A stretch of DNA of 64,000 nucleotides from Butyrivibrio sp. INlla16 (GTDB lineage: Bacteria > Bacillota > Clostridia > Lachnospirales > Lachnospiraceae). Location of the stretch: positions 1 to 64,000 of the forward strand of contig NZ_FMYB01000001.1 in assembly GCF_900104155.1 (NCBI RefSeq). Reading direction: 5' to 3'. The notes beneath the pieces were generated by a model that saw only the letters and a program-made list of their open reading frames with translations, made no database searches and was not told the origin of the DNA. Made by a program: the position numbers and the translations under genes. Within the stretch, counting starts at the first letter, position 1. Each line of letters begins with the position of its first letter. Positions 53,343 to 61,912 of this stretch are shown piece by piece.

Positions 53343-56300
53343 TCACCTTGAAATAAAACTGCAGTGCTGGTAGGTTTCACCACTAAATTCCGTTACCGGC
53401 CACTCTGTAGTGGTCTCTTTTCCATCTTCGTCTGTTGTTACCTTAACAGTATATAAAGGCATAGTCTCAGAAACCGTCATCTTGTACATACTGCTCTTTC
53501 CTTTATCCAGATACTCTGTAGCAGTACATGTTTCGCCACCCTTGTATACATCAACCACAGAGTTATCATGAAGAGCAACAACCATAACATAGTTTACAGC
53601 AGTCGGTTCAAGCATATCTGATAAGAAAAAGAGATCTCTTGTCCAAATCTGCGGATCTGTAACAGCAAGAAATGCGGCATCTTCAGGTACATATTCCATA
53701 AACTTTCTGTAGTCACCGGCTCTCCCGGAATCTACATAATTACAATATGCATTCATTGCAGCGTCACGGCGCTCAGGCATTTCAAATGTCTCTTCCTCTA
53801 CATCGCTATATCCATTTACATAGTAAGAGCATTTTACTTTTTTGCCGCCATCGGTAAATTCAAGATCTGAAATTTCTTCACCATCTACAGCAAACATAAA
53901 ATCACCGCACAGGTCTCTCACTTCATTCTTCTGAGCGTAAATTGCAGTTGTAAAATCATCATCAAGCCAGGTCAGATTAGTCCCATCTATTGGTTCCTCG
54001 CAGAATTCTCCGCGAAACTTATCAAAAATGTAATATAAACTTGTATGCGGGTTTACATGACACTCCACAATCTCTTTTCCATATGCATGATAAACATCAA
54101 GAATTGCGTTGCCCGCACCCTTTCCTTCCAGATCAAAGGTCGTACCATTATAATTGAATTTCAGACCATCATAAGAAATCTCCGGATCCAAGTCACCAAG
54201 GTCATATATTCCGTAAAAAGCACTGTCAACCTCTTCGATATCATTTATGCTCCCATCTAATCCGATGCTCAGTCTGCACATGTATCTGGGATATTCCATT
54301 TCCAGTCGCTGCCCATTCAAAAGGAGTTTCTTATTAATTCCATCTGAATATTTATAATATGCAGCACTCATCTGCTTCGGCTCAAAAGCTGCTGCCGTAA
54401 AGCAGTTTAATGTATACTCATTTTCCCCATCCCAGGTAAGAGGCTTCATTTCCTGTGCCCAGAGCCCTTTATCATCAGCTTTCCATACCCATGCATAAAA
54501 GCTGCCTGTATTTGCGGGTGCCTCTATCGTATCGCTGCTCTTTCTATGCATAAGATAAGAATTTGATGAAAGTGAAAATGATCCGTCCACACTGCTTTGA
54601 TCCTGGAACAAGACACTTCCCATGAAGGAGTCACCGTTGCCTGTCTCCTCCATATAAATGAAGTCTTCTTTGTCGCAGCTGCCATAATACAATTTCACAT
54701 TCGATGTATCCTTACCGTCATCAGGCTCATAATATCCGTTGTCCGCAAAGGTCATCTTATCTATCCCTGACACATTTACAGAAAACGATAAGGGTACATT
54801 TTTCTCTCCGGGATACTGGTGATCCGGTGTAAACTCACCTGTACAGGTCTCATCAGAGCCTGTGTATCCATAGGTAAAAGTGCCATCGCTTTTGATCTCC
54901 ATATGACCATAGTCTTTTAGTGTCACGGGATTTACCAGACTCCACTCACCCTCCATGAAGGCAAAAAGGTCTTCTTCTGATTTAGGGCCATCAAACGCAC
55001 TTTCCTCGCCCCTTTTATAAAGTTCTCCATCCATAGAGACGCTTATGGTGTCCGCCTTTACATCATGCTCCTCACCGCCCTCATCAATAAGTACCCGGAT
55101 ATCATTCGTTCCTGTCGGCATATAAAAAGGAGCAGCGTCTTCATCTTCGTCTGCCTCATCCCAGGCATATTCGAGTCCTGCAAGCATTGTGTCACCCTGT
55201 TTTATTTTGCCATTAACAAGCGGATATGCACTGATAAGTGCATAATCATACTCATAGTGTGATTCAAGTATTAGATTTTTATGATCTTTATGCATAAGGA
55301 AAATAAAGTAGGAACTAGCCTCTTCCCCCTTATACTTTTTGTAGTCATCTTCATAGCTGATCATAAATCCGGAAACGTAGTAGTCTTCAAAATCCGGATT
55401 ATACTCAGTTATTTCTGATGAATTTACAGTATTCTCTTCTCCGTCATCGTCCTCATCAAAGTACGTCTTATCTCCTCCCGGCATCATCATGATCCATTCA
55501 TCCGGGATATCTTTTGCAAACTCCTCCTTAAAAATCTTCCCATCTTTATCCTCTGAGAAGAACACAGTATTTGCTGTCGAAAATGGTGAAAATACATTTG
55601 AATCAAACCAGAAGGTTACACCCTGAGGATCCAGCGTCCATGCGCACCCGGTGCCTTGCATACAGGTCTTTATACTTTTTTTAATACCTTCCTTGTCAAG
55701 GTTCGACAGTTCTCCAATATAATCAGACAGTGTTTCGTCAACGTTTTTCTTTACTTTTTCTGCCAGAAGGTCATAAAAAGCCTCCTCATCAGCGACGATG
55801 TCTGTGAGCATAATCTCTTTTCCGCTATCCACATAATATGAGTGTGCTATATATGACAGGACATTAAAGTCAAAAGTCCCCGCATTTTCACATTCATTGA
55901 CAAAGCTGATGTACTTGCTGTCAGCCCTCCTAAGATACGTATACCAGCTGCACTCGAAGGTAAGATCATCATATTCCTTCGCTTCTTCCATGGATAACGT
56001 ATAATAGTCATACTCGTGTGCTTCAATATCATCTCTGACATCATTTATGTTCTTCGCAAGCTCAGTGTGAGAAGCAGCATATTCTTTGTCAAGAGAAAGA
56101 TAACTGTAGTAATGTTTGATATATGGCTTATTATCCTCATTCCATTCATATTTACTTGCCTTATGGAGAACAAGCGTCGGCACTCCATCATAAAGAGAAA
56201 CAGCTTCAGAGTTTTCTGCAGATTTATCCCCGGCAGAATCGGACGAGCTGTTCTGGGCTGCTTCAGTCGAACCATTATTTTCAGGAGCTGTTGCAGCATC

Positions 56301-56381
56301 ATTTCCATTTTTGCCACATCCGGAAAACAGACAGCATACTATCGTAGACATAAGTAATAGAGATAATGGTTTACTTCTCAT
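53343..56381 (-). CDS. Large lipoprotein with RsiV-like region
   Basis: A 1012-residue lipoprotein with signal peptide and lipobox (LFSGCG, Cys ~22) and an Asn/Ser/Ala-rich linker. Residues ~60-320 resemble RsiV/DUF4163-DUF3298-type domains (SYLSLDKEYAASHTELAKNINDVRDDIEAHEYDYYTLS, WTLDPQGVTFWFDSNVFSPFSTAN). The centre (~440-600) looks like a beta-rich lipocalin-like module (FMEGEWSLVNPVTLKDYGHMEIKSDGTFTYGYTG). The remainder is unassigned. In Bacillus, RsiV binds lysozyme and holds a sigma factor, but this protein lacks a membrane-spanning anti-sigma part, so only the extracellular fold is shared. GGGGGAAA Shine-Dalgarno. First gene of a two-gene operon. Confidence 0.75.
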   Translation of the reverse strand: MRSKPLSLLLMSTIVCCLFSGCGKNGNDAATAPENNGSTEAAQNSSSDSAGDKSAENSEAVSLYDGVPTLVLHKASKYEWNEDNKPYIKHYYSYLSLDKEYAASHTELAKNINDVRDDIEAHEYDYYTLSMEEAKEYDDLTFECSWYTYLRRADSKYISFVNECENAGTFDFNVLSYIAHSYYVDSGKEIMLTDIVADEEAFYDLLAEKVKKNVDETLSDYIGELSNLDKEGIKKSIKTCMQGTGCAWTLDPQGVTFWFDSNVFSPFSTANTVFFSEDKDGKIFKEEFAKDIPDEWIMMMPGGDKTYFDEDDDGEENTVNSSEITEYNPDFEDYYVSGFMISYEDDYKKYKGEEASSYFIFLMHKDHKNLILESHYEYDYALISAYPLVNGKIKQGDTMLAGLEYAWDEADEDEDAAPFYMPTGTNDIRVLIDEGGEEHDVKADTISVSMDGELYKRGEESAFDGPKSEEDLFAFMEGEWSLVNPVTLKDYGHMEIKSDGTFTYGYTGSDETCTGEFTPDHQYPGEKNVPLSFSVNVSGIDKMTFADNGYYEPDDGKDTSNVKLYYGSCDKEDFIYMEETGNGDSFMGSVLFQDQSSVDGSFSLSSNSYLMHRKSSDTIEAPANTGSFYAWVWKADDKGLWAQEMKPLTWDGENEYTLNCFTAAAFEPKQMSAAYYKYSDGINKKLLLNGQRLEMEYPRYMCRLSIGLDGSINDIEEVDSAFYGIYDLGDLDPEISYDGLKFNYNGTTFDLEGKGAGNAILDVYHAYGKEIVECHVNPHTSLYYIFDKFRGEFCEEPIDGTNLTWLDDDFTTAIYAQKNEVRDLCGDFMFAVDGEEISDLEFTDGGKKVKCSYYVNGYSDVEEETFEMPERRDAAMNAYCNYVDSGRAGDYRKFMEYVPEDAAFLAVTDPQIWTRDLFFLSDMLEPTAVNYVMVVALHDNSVVDVYKGGETCTATEYLDKGKSSMYKMTVSETMPLYTVKVTTDEDGKETTTEWPVTEFSGETYQHCSFISR

Positions 56382-56486
56382 TTGGTTTCCCCCTATTGAC
56401 CTAAATGGATAAAAATCATTATTTATTGAATTAGTTGAGTTTCCTCGTTTAAGTTTAAATCAAAGCTATATTATTTACAATATTTC

Positions 56487-56519
56487 AAAAGGCGGTATGC
56501 AATCGCACACCGCCTTTTA
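56487..56519 (-). terminator. Terminator of the gene at 56529
   Basis: Stem AAAAGGCGGT/ACCGCCTTTT with a 12-nt loop, placed ten bp after the stop. Confidence 0.85.
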
Positions 56520-56528
56520 ACATCATAT

Positions 56529-57692
56529 TTACATTATCTCCATCAGACTTTTTCTAAGGTCTATCTTATCCCAATAGGAAAGTGTATCCATACTCTTGAA
56601 GGTGTTTACCATCTCCTGCGTGTCTATCTGCGTGAAATTATCGCTCTTAAGCTTCTCCAGTTTTTTATCAAGTTCTGAATAGTAAAGATCTGATGAGTCC
56701 GGATCTATATTCCTTGGAATGTTTTTATCGTCTTCAACATAAGCAAAGAGGCCGTACAGTTCGACCTGACCGGCAGTTTCGATATTTACCTTATTCACCT
56801 CAACTTTGTATAGGCCTTCCTGATTACCTTGTTTCACATAGACTTCAACCGACGGATTTGTTTTATCATAGTCTGCGGGATACTTAGCACTAAGTTCAAA
56901 GCTATTTCCTTCCGCATCAGACGCTGCCGTCCTATGGAAGAAATAACCCTGACTGTAGTTATCCGGAAGTTCCAGTTTTTCTACTACTTTTGATTCTTCT
57001 CCGGGATATACATCAAGATTATTCTTATTCATTTTCTCAAAAGTACTGACATCTGACGGCGTATAACTTCCATCCTTGAGGCCGTTCAGTTTCCCCAAGA
57101 GATTGTCGTAAAATTCAAGTTCCTTACTATTTCCGTTTGCACTGTTGTTTATGGTGTCATATCTGGCCGCTGACACAGCATCTATTGCTGAATCCACAGT
57201 CCCGCCAAAAAGATCCTGGACTCCTGCGATACTGTTGTCTGTCATTCTTGCACTGGCAGATACTTCCGCAAAAAGCTTTGTTGCACCGCTTTCCCCGTAT
57301 CCCATGCCATTAAAACCTGTCTCCCTGGAAGCATCAATCCACGCACTTTTGACTTCCTGCGGTGCATTAGGCGCAACTCTCTCAAGCGCAGCAACATCCG
57401 CATCCAGCTTTTGAAGCTTTCCTATTGTAGTATTCTTTGTTCTCTGCGCATCCCACTCTGCCTTTGAGTAATCTGACTTTGAGGTTTTCTGAATTGTATC
57501 TGCCGCATTATTGTAGCAGTCTGCAAAGCTTTGGGTATTGGCCGTATTTATCTGTGATGTTTGCTTTGATTGCTGTATTTTATTGGTTTCTATCTGTGCA
57601 GAATTAGAGTTTGATGATACTTTATCCAGCGTAACATTATAACTATAGGTATATATTCCGTTTTGCTCTTTAATTTCGGTGAGTTCCATCAT
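56529..57692 (-). CDS. Hypothetical protein downstream of the 53-bp repeat array
   Basis: A 387-residue soluble protein that I do not recognise. It has no signal peptide. The first ~75 residues are Asn/Gln/Ser/Thr-rich (SSNSNSAQIETNKIQQSKQTSQINTANTQ) like a flexible or secreted-by-other-means leader. A helical part (~80-210) includes KLQKLDADVAALERVAPNAPQEVKSAWIDASRETG, and a mixed alpha/beta part ends in DKIDLRKSLMEIM. The Asn-rich lead and helical body recall flagellar export substrates, but no motif proves it. Start 57692 has AAGGAGGG. Its promoter region contains the repeat array at 57870-58225. Confidence 0.65.
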   Translation of the reverse strand: MMELTEIKEQNGIYTYSYNVTLDKVSSNSNSAQIETNKIQQSKQTSQINTANTQSFADCYNNAADTIQKTSKSDYSKAEWDAQRTKNTTIGKLQKLDADVAALERVAPNAPQEVKSAWIDASRETGFNGMGYGESGATKLFAEVSASARMTDNSIAGVQDLFGGTVDSAIDAVSAARYDTINNSANGNSKELEFYDNLLGKLNGLKDGSYTPSDVSTFEKMNKNNLDVYPGEESKVVEKLELPDNYSQGYFFHRTAASDAEGNSFELSAKYPADYDKTNPSVEVYVKQGNQEGLYKVEVNKVNIETAGQVELYGLFAYVEDDKNIPRNIDPDSSDLYYSELDKKLEKLKSDNFTQIDTQEMVNTFKSMDTLSYWDKIDLRKSLMEIM

Positions 57693-57810
57693 AGACAATC
57701 CCTCCTTTTACTAATCGCTGTTGAACGATCGCAGTTGTCCCAGATATCCCCCCATTTTTACATTGATTTTCTCCTCTTGTTCTAATCCAATGTAACATTT
57801 TTCTTATCTT

Positions 57811-57845
57811 TACCTTGAAAAAAGCATTATACAAATTTCAAGGTA
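57811..57845. repeat. Single hairpin outside the array
   Basis: TACCTTGAAA/TTTCAAGGTA, a perfect 10-bp inverted repeat with a 15-nt centre. It has the TACC...GGTA ends of the array units but lies 60 bp, not 53, before the first regular unit. Confidence 0.7.
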
Positions 57846-57869
57846 CTGTTCCTTGAATTTTTACCGCTC

Positions 57870-58225
57870 ATGCCCAAATATTAGACACTTCCTTAATTTA
57901 CAGGTATGAAAAAATCTCTTTTTTACCAAGATTAGTCTCTTATTACTCAAATCTTGGTAATAGGCCAACTCGTCTTTACCCAGATTTTTATAGTAGTAAG
58001 TATACCTTGGTATTTATTCAGGCGCTCTATACCCAGATTGTTCGGATATTCTACATATCTTGGTAACAGAGCAAATCTTCTTTACCAACATATTCTTTAT
58101 TTATCAAATATCTTGGCAAATAATTCTTTCCGTTATACCAACATTTTCCCTAAATCAGAATAATCTTGGAACCCCACATTATTAAACATACCCATAAATC
58201 CCCATTCTTCATCATTTATGGGTAA
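57870..58225. repeat. Array of seven 38-nt inverted repeats at 53-bp period
   Basis: Units start at 57870, 57923, 57976, 58029, 58082, 58135 and 58188, exactly 53 bp apart. Each is a 38-nt imperfect palindrome with ends wTACCmAgAT and ATCTTGGTAw around a variable 18-nt centre, and 15-nt unrelated spacers lie between. The last unit has different arms that still pair (TACCCATAAAT/ATTTATGGGTA). The region is AT-rich and without genes. It fits an ordered protein-binding array better than CRISPR, since the inner and outer spacers are of different, fixed size. Confidence 0.85.
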
Positions 58226-58251
58226 AGCATCACTCCTCGAACACAAAAACA

Positions 58252-58289
58252 GCCGAATACCAAAGATTATCAATCCTTTGATATTCGGC
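58252..58289. repeat. Long hairpin at the end of the array region
   Basis: A near-perfect ~17-bp stem (GCCGAATA...TATTCGGC) with an inner ATACCAAAGAT that recalls the array half-site but is out of phase. On the minus strand it is followed by T5 and may act as a second terminator for the LPXTG gene. Confidence 0.6.
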
Positions 58290-58365
58290 ATATCCCTTGC
58301 TATCTTATATATCGGCTAAAAACATTATAACTTTAGAGGAAATTTAAAAATTTTAGATCAAAAAT

Positions 58366-58394
58366 AAAAAGGCCCGAACAATATGTCCGGACCT
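58366..58394 (-). terminator. Terminator of the LPXTG protein gene
   Basis: Stem AGGTCCGGACA/TGTTCGGGCCT with a small loop and T5 on the minus strand, about 25 bp after the stop. Confidence 0.75.
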
Positions 58395-58419
58395 AAGCTT
58401 ATCAATAATATGAGCATCT

Positions 58420-58878
58420 TCATGCCTTAAGATGTTTCCCTGTAAGCAGTGCTGTCAGGAATACTGAAAAGCTGGCAAGCATTGCAATGAAGGTAATCAT
58501 TATGCGGTTATCATCACCTGTTTTGGGAAGATCTGTTGTTGTGGTGGTTGCTGCTGTAGAAGCAATGTTAGCAGCGACATCTGTTGCTGCCGGCGTAGTA
58601 GTTGTCGGCGTGGTTGCTGCCGGAGCAGTTGATGAAGCCGTATTACTTGTTGCTGAGGAAGCCTTGGATGCACTGTTTGCTGCAGTACTTGAGCTCGCGG
58701 TGCTTGCAGCATCCTCATCTTCATCTTTACCGTTACCATCCCTCTCTTCGCCTAAAAGTCCGGCATCGTAATTGTCCTTAATATCAACCGTTACGGCACC
58801 TGCGCGGATTCCAGATACAGGCGTAAGCATAAGCATAAGACAAATTGGAATTATTGTAAGTACTCGTATTTTTTTCAT
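58420..58878 (-). CDS. LPXTG cell-wall-anchored Ala/Thr/Ser-rich protein
   Basis: A 152-residue surface protein: signal peptide (~1-27), a short acidic stretch (~30-58), a long low-complexity Ala/Ser/Thr region (~58-112) and a full sorting signal, LPKTG (~residues 115-119), hydrophobic helix and basic end GKHLKA. The low-complexity part resembles a wall-spanning stalk without a binding head, which is odd for so small a protein. It lies 58 bp after the sortase gene, so it is the likely substrate of that sortase. Confidence 0.88.
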   Translation of the reverse strand: MKKIRVLTIIPICLMLMLTPVSGIRAGAVTVDIKDNYDAGLLGEERDGNGKDEDEDAASTASSSTAANSASKASSATSNTASSTAPAATTPTTTTPAATDVAANIASTAATTTTTDLPKTGDDNRIMITFIAMLASFSVFLTALLTGKHLKA

Positions 58879-58936
58879 GTCAAATTCCCCTTCCGATGTT
58901 TAGACTCAAAATTCATCTCTGTCATTTAGCAATTTA

Positions 58937-59749
58937 TCATCCTACTCGTTTCGCAACAACAAGTAATCTTCCGTTCTTCATTGTATAGTCACAGGTTGAA
59001 AGTGTAAGCAGCTGGTCACCGTAGGAAGCTGTCGCTGCTATCTTGTGAAGTGACTTTGCTTTAAGATATGCAATGTAGGTATCAAAAGTCTGCTTATCAT
59101 TTATATTGATATAATCTGCGTAGTTAAAGCCATCCTTCTCACCGTTTGCTGTGGTATCAACCACTGCTATTATCTCATAAAATCGCTGTTCTGTCGGTGT
59201 GTCAAGCTCAACTGCCTGGTGCTTTCTAAGATACTCATCTTCTTTATAATACTTCAGAGTTCCGAACAATGCTCCGGACTTCATGTTATGTCCGTGTATC
59301 AGAAGGTGATTATCAGACAAATCAAAACTGCATCTTTTATCTAAAACCAATAGGCCGTTTCTGTCATCATTTCCGAAAAAATCGTGCTGAAGATAATAGT
59401 CATTATCCCCTTCCCTGTACATTATCGGATAATCAATATCCGAATTGTTAATTCGAAGCCAGCCGGTCAGATCCTTGTTCTTCTTATACAGGTACTCGAT
59501 TTTCAGAGCTGCGAGATTGTTCTTTGGATCATCAGGATCATCACTTATAGCCTTCTTTACGGTGCCGGATTCGCCAACCGTAACGGCTGCCATTGCCTGA
59601 ACTTTTCTCATGTTGGCGCTGCTCTTTTGCTCCTGATAAATCTCTACAGCAAAAATACCTGTCACCACCAGAAAGGTGATGCAGGATAACGTAAGGATAG
59701 TATTTCTTATTGTTTTCCTGATTTTCCCCCTACGTTTTTGCATGCGCAT
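58937..59749 (-). CDS. Class B-type sortase
   Basis: A 270-residue membrane-anchored transpeptidase that links proteins to the cell wall. An N-terminal helix (~15-35) anchors it. Class B landmarks: NKDLTGWLRINNSDIDYPIM, YYLQHDFFGNDDRNG, IHGHNMKSGALFGTLKYY (His154), TLSTCDY (Cys253) and Arg261. Class B enzymes of Staphylococcus prefer NPQTN, but clostridial ones often use PxTG-like signals, and the adjacent LPKTG protein fits that. GCAGGGG Shine-Dalgarno. Sortase plus substrate make a two-gene unit. Confidence 0.93.
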   Translation of the reverse strand: MRMQKRRGKIRKTIRNTILTLSCITFLVVTGIFAVEIYQEQKSSANMRKVQAMAAVTVGESGTVKKAISDDPDDPKNNLAALKIEYLYKKNKDLTGWLRINNSDIDYPIMYREGDNDYYLQHDFFGNDDRNGLLVLDKRCSFDLSDNHLLIHGHNMKSGALFGTLKYYKEDEYLRKHQAVELDTPTEQRFYEIIAVVDTTANGEKDGFNYADYININDKQTFDTYIAYLKAKSLHKIAATASYGDQLLTLSTCDYTMKNGRLLVVAKRVG

Positions 59750-59820
59750 AAATCCCCTGCTTTTATTTTTTCATACTTTATTTCGGCATAAACTTAGAAA
59801 AAATTTAGTATATTGTTTTT

Positions 59821-59917
59821 CCCTCATCCGGCACTTCGTGCCACCTTGTCTACGCTCCGCTCCGGTCAGCGCAAAGCCGACGTCCCCCGGACGTCGTGCG
59901 CCCCACAGGGGAAGGCT
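59821..59917. repeat. Palindromic intergenic repeat, long form (copy 6)
   Basis: The second long-form copy: CCCTCATCCG at the left, the same middle segment as copy 1 (CGCTCCGCTCCGGTC, GACGTCCCCCGGACGTC) and GGGGAAGGC at the right. It follows the last gene of the operon at 59932-64000 and may terminate it. Confidence 0.85.
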
Positions 59918-59931
59918 ATATAGTTATGACA

Positions 59932-61104
59932 TCATTTCAGTAGCTCCATCCCGATATCATACACATTCCCGTTTACGGCATCGTGAAGCCATCGCGCCAT
60001 TGTCACATCGTTTTGCGAAAAAAGGGTAAAATACGGTTCCCGCACTGCTGTATGAACAGTTCCACCCTTTGTGACAATAGGCAACGTCCAGTCATTGATA
60101 AACATACCGAACTTCGGAGTAAGATTCTTTAACTCCTTCACCATTTCCTTAAGCTGATTATAGTACGCATCCTGAACATCCGCATCCGTCTTGTAGGTTT
60201 TGTTGGTAACATCATTATAGTAGGCACTAAGCACATAATCCCTGGTGGAACTGGAGTAAAGATATCTAAGTCTGTCACCATATTTTTTAAATAATCGTCT
60301 ATACCAGCTAAGCGTGATGTTGTCTGACTTAATGGCATCACATATCGGCTCCGGAGCTTTCCAAACTTCCCGTGCGGTATACTCCCACTTATTGTAAAGA
60401 AGAAGCGCACTGTCCGATAAAAGCGTCACATCTTTCACCTCAGGGTACCACACTCTGAGTATCTCATCAGTAAGTGCCGGAACCGCAAAAGCGCCTGCGC
60501 TGTTACCAGCTATCAGAAGTCTTTTCGGGTTTCCGAACAAATTTCTGGATACCCCCATCGCTTCGAGAAAATTGATATATCCGTGAAAATGAAGAACATG
60601 CTTCTCTCCATCCTCACCTTCATAGGGGAAATCGTTGTTTCCTACGTGAAAATCACCGGTGGCATAGGGTATATCAATTATAGACCAGTCCTTGAACGGA
60701 TTTGCCTTATCCTTGAGGTTCATAATGCCCATATCGATGTTCATTATCTGTGTAAAAGGGCGCAGATTATTCCAATAGTAATTGGGAAGATCCGCAGCAA
60801 CCTTTCCACCGGTAATAGGCCTTGCAGCAGTGTACTCGTTGTACGCCACACCTCCGCCTGAAAAAAAGATGCAGAGCTTTTTGGGATCTGCAATCTTTAC
60901 ATAAACATGATATTCAGAGCCATCACCGCTAAGCCCCATGGGAATTATAACGCGGTACCACTTCTTCTTTTCAGGCTTATCGGGGAGTTCAGGGGCAATA
61001 AGGTCTTTATCAACTATTCTTTTCCCGATGGAATTCTCCACGAAGTCGCCAAACTGCTGCTCTAGTTTTTGCTTTCTGATTTTGCGTTTTTCTTTGTAGT
61101 CCAT
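59932..61104 (-). CDS. Pectin acetylesterase/Notum-family hydrolase
   Basis: A 390-residue alpha/beta hydrolase. Family features: IFFSGGGVAYNEYTA (oxyanion loop), IDIPYATGDFHVGN and GNSAGAFAVPAL with the nucleophile Ser (~residue 201); the acid and His are likely in LLSDSALLL and near the C terminus (GTVHTAVREPYF). Members deacylate pectin or, in animals, Wnt lipid. No signal peptide is seen, so the substrate should be intracellular. It is the last gene of an operon with DUF6320 and an acyl-transferase-like protein, which suggests removal of an acyl group added by that partner. Confidence 0.82.
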   Translation of the reverse strand: MDYKEKRKIRKQKLEQQFGDFVENSIGKRIVDKDLIAPELPDKPEKKKWYRVIIPMGLSGDGSEYHVYVKIADPKKLCIFFSGGGVAYNEYTAARPITGGKVAADLPNYYWNNLRPFTQIMNIDMGIMNLKDKANPFKDWSIIDIPYATGDFHVGNNDFPYEGEDGEKHVLHFHGYINFLEAMGVSRNLFGNPKRLLIAGNSAGAFAVPALTDEILRVWYPEVKDVTLLSDSALLLYNKWEYTAREVWKAPEPICDAIKSDNITLSWYRRLFKKYGDRLRYLYSSSTRDYVLSAYYNDVTNKTYKTDADVQDAYYNQLKEMVKELKNLTPKFGMFINDWTLPIVTKGGTVHTAVREPYFTLFSQNDVTMARWLHDAVNGNVYDIGMELLK

Positions 61105-61192
61105 GATCCATCATCTCTTGTAAGTAATTCTTCAGAGCCAGACTCGAAAATGCAAGCATTTTCTCGTTGTGGCTTCTCGCCACATAGAAGGT
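61105..61192 (-). repeat. Two small hairpins between DUF6320 and esterase genes
   Basis: GAAAATGCAAGCATTTTC (perfect 8-bp arms) and GTGGCTTCTCGCCAC lie in the 88-bp gap. They may modulate expression of the last operon gene; no T tract is present, so they do not look like terminators. Confidence 0.5.
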
Positions 61193-61912
61193 TTACACGT
61201 TAAACATCCTCTGCGTTGCACTGCTAAGCTCTCTAAAGCGGAACAGTAACAATGCGGCGACAGCAATCGCGAAAGCTGCCATGACAAACACCGCTGCGTA
61301 AGGATATGTGTTTTCACCGTTCCAGATGAAATAGGCCTGGGAAAAGGCGAGCACAGCATCAAATACAATATATATGATGTACTCCTCTATACGAAGCTTC
61401 ATAAATTTAGCGATAATCCAGCTCGCGATCGAATGCCCCACCAGGCAAAAAGGAATCATCCAAATAACACTCCATCCGTGAAAGCCTGTAACCTTGTCAA
61501 TGTAATAGTCGACAATTATCGCGACAAGTACCTCAACTGCAAGAACTTTTAATATGTTATAGCGGTAACGCATGATGGCCAGTATATCCAGCCATAACAC
61601 AACACTTCCGAGAATAACCATTCCAACCCAGGTCACCATATCTCCGAAGAGATACTTAAGAGTAATTCCAAGTACTATAATGATTGCCAGTAAAAAGGTG
61701 CATATTTTCACAAAAGTCACGCCGTTGATTTTTCTCTCGGGAAGCGTCGGGTATGGCTCATCCGGCTCCTCCGAAAAGTCATCGATATCATACATCCTCT
61801 CATCTATACCGGTTCTAAGAACGTCGCTCCTGCCGAGAATTTTTCCTTCACACAAAGGACAGCAGGTCTTGTTCCCTCTTATTACAATTTTACATTTCGG
61901 GCAATAATGCAT
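61193..61912 (-). CDS. DUF6320 membrane protein with N-terminal zinc ribbon
   Basis: A 239-residue protein: a zinc ribbon CPKCKIVIRGNKTCCPLCEG (residues 4-23), a charged linker, and about six membrane helices from ~residue 68 to the end. This matches DUF6320, which in Lachnospiraceae and related groups often stands next to an alcohol-acetyltransferase-like gene, as here. It starts directly after the stop of that gene, without a gap, so translation should be coupled. The biochemical role is unknown; it may hold the acyltransferase at the membrane. Confidence 0.82.
   Translation of the reverse strand: MHYCPKCKIVIRGNKTCCPLCEGKILGRSDVLRTGIDERMYDIDDFSEEPDEPYPTLPERKINGVTFVKICTFLLAIIIVLGITLKYLFGDMVTWVGMVILGSVVLWLDILAIMRYRYNILKVLAVEVLVAIIVDYYIDKVTGFHGWSVIWMIPFCLVGHSIASWIIAKFMKLRIEEYIIYIVFDAVLAFSQAYFIWNGENTYPYAAVFVMAAFAIAVAALLLFRFRELSSATQRMFNV

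Noticed and set aside
57870..58225. CRISPR array
   Set aside because: The conserved parts are two 10-nt inverted ends around variable 18-nt and 15-nt segments; there is no constant repeat with unique 30-nt spacers and no cas gene.
58252..58289. Eighth unit of the 53-bp array
   Set aside because: It has the ATACCAAAGAT half-site but is shorter and lies 69 bp after the last unit, out of phase; it is better seen as a terminator-like hairpin.
58487..58771. Open frames on both other readings of the LPXTG gene
   Set aside because: They arise from its Ala/Thr-rich codons; the LPKTG signal and signal peptide identify the real frame.
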